DNA of 64,000 nucleotides from RUG11130 sp045603205 (GTDB lineage: Bacteria; Bacillota; Clostridia; Oscillospirales; CAG-272). The notes under the pieces are model-generated. The model saw nothing but the letters and a program-made list of their open reading frames with translations. It made no database searches and was not told the origin of the DNA. Location of the stretch: NCBI GenBank assembly GCA_045603205.1, contig JAZULS010000046.1:6971-70970 (forward strand), read 5' to 3'. A program made the position numbers and the translations under genes. Below are positions 59,294 to 64,000 of this stretch, piece after piece (positions within the stretch are counted from its first letter, which is position 1; every line of letters starts with the position of its first letter).

Positions 59294-60442
59294 ATTAGAA
59301 AGCTTTTTCACGGAGGCCAGGTCTATAATACCGAATCCGGGTCATTCAAAAGCGCTGATATTCTCGTGAACGATACATATATTGAGGAGATAGGCGAAAA
59401 CATCACCGCCGAAGCCGACGAAACGGTGGACTGCACGGGAAAATACCTTATCCCCGGCCTTGTGGACGTTCATACCCACGGACGGGCAGGCTTTGACTTC
59501 AACACTGCCACCTCAGAAGATATAAAAAAGATGCGTGATTCTTACGCAAAGGTGGGAACTACGTCCGTCATGGCGACTCTTGCATCTGCCCCCATCGAAA
59601 GCCTTTACGACTCATGCGACGCTATCTGCAGTAATGCGGAGACAACTCCCGGAACGTCAAATATCATCGGCGTACACCTTGAGGGAAGATACTTAAACGT
59701 CACACGGAGAGGCGCTCACGCGACAGAGCTTCTTGCTGCCCCTGACGCTGACGAAGTCTCTTCTATTATTGATAGGGTACACCCCAATAAAACTCACGTT
59801 TCCGCGGCTCTTGAACTTGCAGACGATGGTTTCTATAATACCGTACTTTCCCGCGGTGCTACTCTCGGAATCGCCCATAGTGACGCGACCTACGACGAGG
59901 CAACCGCTGCTCTTGAAAAAGGGGCAATATCCTTTACCCACACCTTTAACGCTATGCGCCCCCTTCACCACAGAGAACCCGGCAACATTGCTGCTTCTCT
60001 ACTTAGTGACGCTTATAGTGAAATAATCTGCGATGGAGAACACGTTCATCCCGCAATGATCAGTATGCTCGCAAGACTCAAACCATCCGATAAACTCGTG
60101 CTTATCACTGACTCAATGGAAGGTGCCGGTTGTCCCGACGGTGAGTATGCAATCGCAGGTCAAAAAGTCTTCGTCAAGGACGGCAAAGCGATAAACGTCG
60201 ACGGAGCACTTGCCGGTAGCACTCTTGATATGTTTACCGCGCTAAAAAACTATATGAGATTCACGGGGACACCCCTTGAAACTGCACTTGTGGCTGCTAC
60301 TTTAAATCCTGCGAAAATGGTGGGCGTTGATAACGTTTGCGGACAGCTTAAAGAGGGACTGAGAGCGGATATTCTCCTCATAAACGACACAGAAAACATA
60401 AGTCTTGACGCGGTATATGCGGCAGGCGAGAAAATAAACTAA
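59294..60442 (+). CDS. nagA: N-acetylglucosamine-6-phosphate deacetylase, predicted ATT start codon
   Basis: Deacetylates GlcNAc-6-P in amino-sugar recycling. The protein is 382 residues from the ATT at 59294. The body shows GLVDVHTHGRAGFD, VHLEGRYLNVTRRGAHA (the family has LEGPF/Y, so Pro is Arg), GIAHSDATYDEA, FTHTFNAMRPLHHREPG, CDGEHVHP and LITDSMEGAG. The first GTG (59366) would remove the N-terminal beta strands RKLFHGGQVYNTESG and ADILVNDTYIEEIG, which belong to the family fold. No ATG, GTG or TTG lies in frame upstream, but ATT 59294 sits eight bases after AAGGAGG. No nagB or transporter is adjacent. Confidence 0.9.
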   Translation: MRKLFHGGQVYNTESGSFKSADILVNDTYIEEIGENITAEADETVDCTGKYLIPGLVDVHTHGRAGFDFNTATSEDIKKMRDSYAKVGTTSVMATLASAPIESLYDSCDAICSNAETTPGTSNIIGVHLEGRYLNVTRRGAHATELLAAPDADEVSSIIDRVHPNKTHVSAALELADDGFYNTVLSRGATLGIAHSDATYDEATAALEKGAISFTHTFNAMRPLHHREPGNIAASLLSDAYSEIICDGEHVHPAMISMLARLKPSDKLVLITDSMEGAGCPDGEYAIAGQKVFVKDGKAINVDGALAGSTLDMFTALKNYMRFTGTPLETALVAATLNPAKMVGVDNVCGQLKEGLRADILLINDTENISLDAVYAAGEKIN

Positions 60443-60495
60443 AACGCCGTCAGTATGTGGCATCACAAATCTGAAACTGAACGGCAGAGAAAGAC

Positions 60496-62436
60496 ATGGA
60501 AAAATACTATCTAACAACAGCTATTGCTTATGCATCCACAAAGCCTCACTTCGGTAACACTTACGAGGTTATTATGTCCGACGCAGTTGCACGTTACAAG
60601 AGACTTCGCGGATATGACGTATTCTTCTGCACAGGTACCGACGAGCACGGACAGAAGATCGAGCTGAAGGCGGCTGACGCTGGTATCACCCCCAAAGAAT
60701 ACGTTGACAATATTGCAGGTGAAGTAAAGGGCGTGTGGGACAAGATGAACACCACCTACGACTACTTCATCAGAACCACCGACAAGAATCACGAGGACGC
60801 TATCAAGGCGATCTTCAAGAAGATGTACGACAAGGGCGACATCTACCTCAGCGAGTACGAGGGTCTTTACTGCACACCCTGTGAATCCTTCTTCACCGAA
60901 AGCCAGCTTGTAGACGGAAAGTGCCCTGATTGCGGCAGACCCGTTGAAAAGACCAGCGAAAAGGCATACTTCTTCAGAATGAGCAAGTACGCTGACAGAC
61001 TGATGCAGTACATCAACGATAATCCCGAGTTCATCGAGCCCGAGTCCCGTAAGAAGGAAATGATCAACAACTTCTTAAAACCCGGACTTCAGGATCTTTG
61101 CGTCTCCCGTACCAGCTTCAAGTGGGGAATTCAGGTTGACTTTGACCCCGAGCATGTAGTTTACGTATGGCTTGACGCTCTCTGCAACTACATCACAGCT
61201 CTCGGATATGATCCCACACTGGAGGAGCAGCCCGAGACCTTCAAGAAGAACTGGCCCGCTGATGTTCATATCATTGGTAAGGACATCATGCGTTTCCATT
61301 CCATCTATTGGCCCATCTTCCTTATGTCCCTTGATTTGCCTCTTCCTAAGAAGATCTTCGGCCACCCCTGGTTCAACTTCGGTCAGGATAAGATGTCCAA
61401 GTCCAAGGGCAACGTGGTATTTGCCGATGCACTTGCAGATAAGATCGGCGTTGACGGCGTAAGATACTACGCTCTTGCCGAAATGCCTTATGCAAACGAT
61501 GGCTCCGTTACCTACGAGGCTATCCTTGCAAGATTCAACTCTGACCTTGCAAATTACCACGGTAACCATGTAAACAGAACCGTTGCAATGACCAAGAAGT
61601 ACTTCGACGGTGTAATTCCCACACCTGCTGATGAAACTGAGCTTGACGCTGACCTGAAGGCTACAGTGCTCTCTGCCGCTAAGAAATATGCTGCAGGTAT
61701 GGATACTTTCCACATCGCAGACGCTCTCTCCGAGGTGTTCACAGCTCTCAGAAGAGCGAACAAGTATATCGATGAGACAACCCCCTGGTCCCTCGCAAAG
61801 GATGAATCCCTCAAGGGAAGACTTGGCACAGTGCTTTATAACCTTCTTGAGTCTATCAGAATCTGCTCCGTTCTCCTTTCTCCCGTGATTCCCGCATCCT
61901 GCGAAAAGATCTTCGCTCAGATCGGCACAGATATTACATCCTTCGACTCTACCGAAACATTTGGTGCTCTCGTTTCCGGTAACCCCGTTGGTACTCCCGA
62001 ACCCCTCTTCTCAAGAATTGACGAAGTTAAGTTCATGGAAGAAATCGAGGCTGAGAGAGCCGCTGCAGAGGCTGCCGCAAAGGGTGAACCCGTAACTGAG
62101 GATACCGAACATCTTCCTCAGATCACCATTGACGACTTCGCAAAGGTTGAACTCAGATGCGCAAAGATCATCGAGTGTGAAAAGATCAAAAAGGCTAAGA
62201 AGCTGCTGAAGCTTCAGGTGGACCTTGGCTTCGAAAAGCGTCAGGTTGTATCCGGAATCGCCGCTTTCTACGAGCCCGAAGAGCTTATCGGTAAGAAGGT
62301 CGTTCTCGTTACAAACCTTGCTCCTGCAAAGCTCTGCGGAAACGAGTCCTTCGGTATGATTCTCGCTTCAGGCGAAGAAAAGATCAACGTAATCTTCCTT
62401 CCCGACGAAACTCCCCTTGGATCAAAAGTAAGATAA
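60496..62436 (+). CDS. metG: Methionyl-tRNA synthetase
   Basis: The 646-residue class I synthetase has an N-terminal catalytic domain with STKPHFGNTYEVIMSDAVA (HIGH-like HFGN), GTDEHGQKIELKA, a zinc-binding CTPC...CPDC set (about 128-150) and KMSKS in GQDKMSKSKGN. An anticodon-binding helical domain and a C-terminal tRNA-binding OB domain (about 545-646, FAKVELRCAKIIECEKI) complete it. The length matches Gram-positive MetRS. The Shine-Dalgarno is weak. No T-box was found in the 53-bp gap before it. Confidence 0.96.
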   Translation: MEKYYLTTAIAYASTKPHFGNTYEVIMSDAVARYKRLRGYDVFFCTGTDEHGQKIELKAADAGITPKEYVDNIAGEVKGVWDKMNTTYDYFIRTTDKNHEDAIKAIFKKMYDKGDIYLSEYEGLYCTPCESFFTESQLVDGKCPDCGRPVEKTSEKAYFFRMSKYADRLMQYINDNPEFIEPESRKKEMINNFLKPGLQDLCVSRTSFKWGIQVDFDPEHVVYVWLDALCNYITALGYDPTLEEQPETFKKNWPADVHIIGKDIMRFHSIYWPIFLMSLDLPLPKKIFGHPWFNFGQDKMSKSKGNVVFADALADKIGVDGVRYYALAEMPYANDGSVTYEAILARFNSDLANYHGNHVNRTVAMTKKYFDGVIPTPADETELDADLKATVLSAAKKYAAGMDTFHIADALSEVFTALRRANKYIDETTPWSLAKDESLKGRLGTVLYNLLESIRICSVLLSPVIPASCEKIFAQIGTDITSFDSTETFGALVSGNPVGTPEPLFSRIDEVKFMEEIEAERAAAEAAAKGEPVTEDTEHLPQITIDDFAKVELRCAKIIECEKIKKAKKLLKLQVDLGFEKRQVVSGIAAFYEPEELIGKKVVLVTNLAPAKLCGNESFGMILASGEEKINVIFLPDETPLGSKVR

Positions 62437-62441
62437 ATGAG

Positions 62442-62477
62442 AAAAATCAGACAATTCCGCGGAGTTGTCTGATTTTT
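62442..62477 (+). terminator. Terminator after metG
   Basis: AAAAATCAGACAA (62442-62454) pairs with TTGTCTGATTTTT (62465-62477). It ends one base before an ATG that could otherwise be read as the tatD start. Confidence 0.85.
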
Positions 62478-62498
62478 ATGGAAACTAAGGTGCTAATT

Positions 62499-63290
62499 TT
62501 GGAAAATATAAAATATTTTGATTCACACGCCCATCTTCATGACGAGCGTTTCGCAAATGAGTTTGAAGGCGGCGCTGAAGGCATGATTAAAGCCTGTCTT
62601 GACGCCGGAATCTGCGGAGTTGTAAACATCGGTACAAACCCCGAGGATGCCCGCCGCGCTATCGAATTCGCGGAAAAATATCCTTTTGTCTATGCCGCAG
62701 TTGGTGTCTACCCCTCTGAGGCACAGTATCTCTGCGATAAGCTTGACGAGGGAATCAAAACGATGCTTGAACTGCAGTCTCACCCCAAGGTGGTTGCTCT
62801 CGGTGAGATCGGACTTGATTATCACTACGAAGACACCGACAGAGACGTGCAAAAGTATGCCTTTGAACGTCAAATGCAGCTGGCAGAAGAGCACGATATT
62901 CCCGTTGTGATTCACGACAGAGACGCCCACGGAGACGTTATGGACATCATCCGTAAGTACCCTAAGGTTAAGGGAATGATGCATAGCTTCAGCGGAAGCG
63001 CGGAGATGGCAAGGCAGCTCGCAAGCCTTGGCTGGATGATCTCCTTCAGCGGTCCGGTCACCTATAAAAATGCCGCAAAGGTAAAGGAAGCCGCAACTAT
63101 CGTGCCGGACGAAAACATCCTCGTTGAGACCGACTCTCCTTATCTGCCGCCCACACCTCACAGGGGAAAACTCAACTATCCCGGCTACGTTGCCCTGACC
63201 GTTAAGACCGTAGCAGAGCTTCGCGGTGTCGCCGAAGCAGAGATCGCCGCCCTCACCGTGGAAAATGCAAAGAGATTCTTTAGGATATAA
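62499..63290 (+). CDS. tatD: TatD-family metal-dependent DNase
   Basis: A 263-residue TIM-barrel deoxyribonuclease: FDSHAHLHDERF (HxH), EIGLDYHYED, IPVVIHDRDAHGDVMDIIR, GMMHSFSGSAEMA and the terminal metal Asp in LVETDSPYLPPTPHRGKLN. I place the start at TTG 62499, nine bases after AAGG. The in-frame ATG 62478 lies directly behind the metG terminator U-tract with no Shine-Dalgarno; use of that ATG remains possible. Order metG-tatD matches B. subtilis metS-yabD. Confidence 0.9.
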   Translation: MENIKYFDSHAHLHDERFANEFEGGAEGMIKACLDAGICGVVNIGTNPEDARRAIEFAEKYPFVYAAVGVYPSEAQYLCDKLDEGIKTMLELQSHPKVVALGEIGLDYHYEDTDRDVQKYAFERQMQLAEEHDIPVVIHDRDAHGDVMDIIRKYPKVKGMMHSFSGSAEMARQLASLGWMISFSGPVTYKNAAKVKEAATIVPDENILVETDSPYLPPTPHRGKLNYPGYVALTVKTVAELRGVAEAEIAALTVENAKRFFRI

Positions 63291-63295
63291 CTGAT

Positions 63296-63325
63296 AAAGC
63301 CGTACGATGATCCGTGCGGCTTTTT
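63296..63325 (+). terminator. Terminator after tatD
   Basis: AAAGCCGTACG (63296-63306) pairs with CGTGCGGCTTT (63313-63323), followed by TT. Confidence 0.85.
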
Positions 63326-63343
63326 GTTACACCTACGACAAAC

Positions 63344-63372
63344 TTGACAGATTTTCGGCAGTGGTGTATAAT
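63344..63372 (+). promoter_or_regulatory. Sigma-A promoter of the terminal membrane-protein gene
   Basis: TTGACA (63344-63349), 17 bp, TATAAT (63367-63372): perfect consensus. Confidence 0.85.
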
Positions 63373-63416
63373 TAAGGTAGGTAAAGTTCGTCTCATACAT
63401 AGAGCGGAGGACTTTT

Positions 63417-64000
63417 ATGATAAATAGGTTTCGTAAATTAAAGACGATAGACAAGGTTGCATTAGTTTATTCACTTATACCAATACTTTATTTGGCTGTT
63501 TGTATAATTTGTTTTAAAATTTCAGGCGGAGATTATTACTGGAGTCCGCATTTAAGTTCAAAAGCATTGGAATTATTAGCATTAATATTAGTATTGGTCC
63601 AATGTGGTCTGCTTTTGTTCGTAAAAATACGCATAGGACTGATTGTTGGAGTTTCGGTTTTTATAAATTCACTATTTTATGTGCAAATGTTTTTGCCGAT
63701 TATTTTTGTTGTGCTTTTGCTGACATCTGCAATAGCCCTTGTTTTGATAATTATTAGAAAACGAAAATTCAATTTTATCCTTAATGTCATCTTGCCAATT
63801 TTACTAATGTTTCCATTTGTTTTTGCTGATATGGTAATCGTTAACTATGGCAAATTCGTAACACATTATACCCAAGAGACTTATGTTTCTGCTGAGGAAG
63901 ATTATGTAATTGAAGAAATTACAAATTGGTATTTTGACGAACCTCGGACAAAAGAAGTGCTAATAAGAGATAATCAGAACTATGATTTGATCTTTATTAA
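63417..64000 (+). CDS. Hypothetical multi-pass membrane protein, truncated by the window end
   Basis: I translated about 194 codons by hand from ATG 63417 (GGAGG five to eight bases upstream). The protein starts with a short basic segment MINRFRKLKTIDK. It then has roughly five hydrophobic helices between residues 14 and 145 (VALVYSLIPILYLAVCIICF, LALILVLVQCGLLLFV, FLPIIFVVLLLTSAIALVL, ILPILLMFPFVFADMVIV). A soluble segment begins TQETYVSAEEDYVIEEI. The gene is very AT-rich compared with tatD and metG. I do not recognise the family. The strong promoter suggests a separate unit. Confidence 0.75.
   Translation, partial: MINRFRKLKTIDKVALVYSLIPILYLAVCIICFKISGGDYYWSPHLSSKALELLALILVLVQCGLLLFVKIRIGLIVGVSVFINSLFYVQMFLPIIFVVLLLTSAIALVLIIIRKRKFNFILNVILPILLMFPFVFADMVIVNYGKFVTHYTQETYVSAEEDYVIEEITNWYFDEPRTKEVLIRDNQNYDLIFI

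Noticed and set aside
62478..62498. ATG 62478 as tatD start
   Set aside because: It follows directly on the U-tract of the metG terminator and has no Shine-Dalgarno; TTG 62499 has AAGG at proper distance. It is kept as an alternative in the tatD entry.
1..64000. CRISPR array, insertion sequence, prophage or rRNA genes
   Set aside because: No regularly spaced repeats, transposase or phage structural genes, or rRNA sequence were seen in any part of the window.

Overview
The window is a chromosomal segment of a low-to-moderate GC, endospore-forming Firmicute. It is most likely a clostridial gut-type bacterium of the Oscillospiraceae/Ruminococcaceae kind. This rests on gene content and order: the B. 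subtilis-like block yabM-mazG-hup-rqcP-yabP-yabQ-divIC, then spoIIGA-sigE; dgt-dnaG-rpoD; cdaA-cdaR; and holB-ricT-trmN6-rsmI-metG-tatD. Other supports are Gram-positive style Shine-Dalgarno sites, sigma-A promoters and a T-box. No 16S gene is present, so the family-level placement is inference.

Layout. 1-6.2 kb: a DUF1015 gene and an SPFH/band-7 gene on the minus strand, aspartate kinase, a HIT hydrolase, a metal-dependent hydrolase and an FkbM-type methyltransferase. 6.3-21.1 kb: one long co-directional run holding cdaA-cdaR (c-di-AMP), an FAD protein, RseC-like, recJ, relA/spoT, dtd, hemZ, a uridine-kinase-like gene, a SpoVB/YabM-like flippase with a large inserted external domain, and mazG. 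21.1-25.4 kb: hup, rqcP, then the sporulation genes yabP, yabQ, divIC, spoIIGA and sigE, with an SGNH hydrolase inserted. 25.5-33.2 kb: rpmE, hflX, an IMPACT/YigZ protein, dgt, dnaG and two tandem sigma-70 genes. 33.3-39.3 kb is accessory: an orphan solute-binding lipoprotein, a P-loop protein, a zinc-ribbon membrane protein, and an AT-rich four-gene cluster (Nudix, HIT, TmrB-like, nucleotidyltransferase) ending beside tRNA-Thr(CGT).

39.3-44.6 kb (minus): two ABC exporters with unusual N-terminal zinc-ribbon extensions flank a DUF1854 protein. 44.7-48 kb: a D,D-carboxypeptidase, pgi with a structured leader, and a small P-loop protein. 48-51.5 kb (minus): a long IleRS2-type isoleucyl-tRNA synthetase under an Ile-specific T-box. 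51.6-55.1 kb: a heterodimeric ABC exporter. 55.2-63.3 kb: holB, ricT, a 56-residue 2[4Fe-4S] ferredoxin, trmN6, rsmI, nagA (apparently with an AUU start), metG and tatD. A truncated AT-rich membrane protein ends the window.

I saw no insertion sequence, phage, CRISPR array or rRNA. The best candidates for something not well described are the ABC-DUF1854-ABC module, a hairpin that would hide the yabP start only in read-through transcripts, the flippase with its inserted domain, the tandem sigma factors and the AUU-start nagA.
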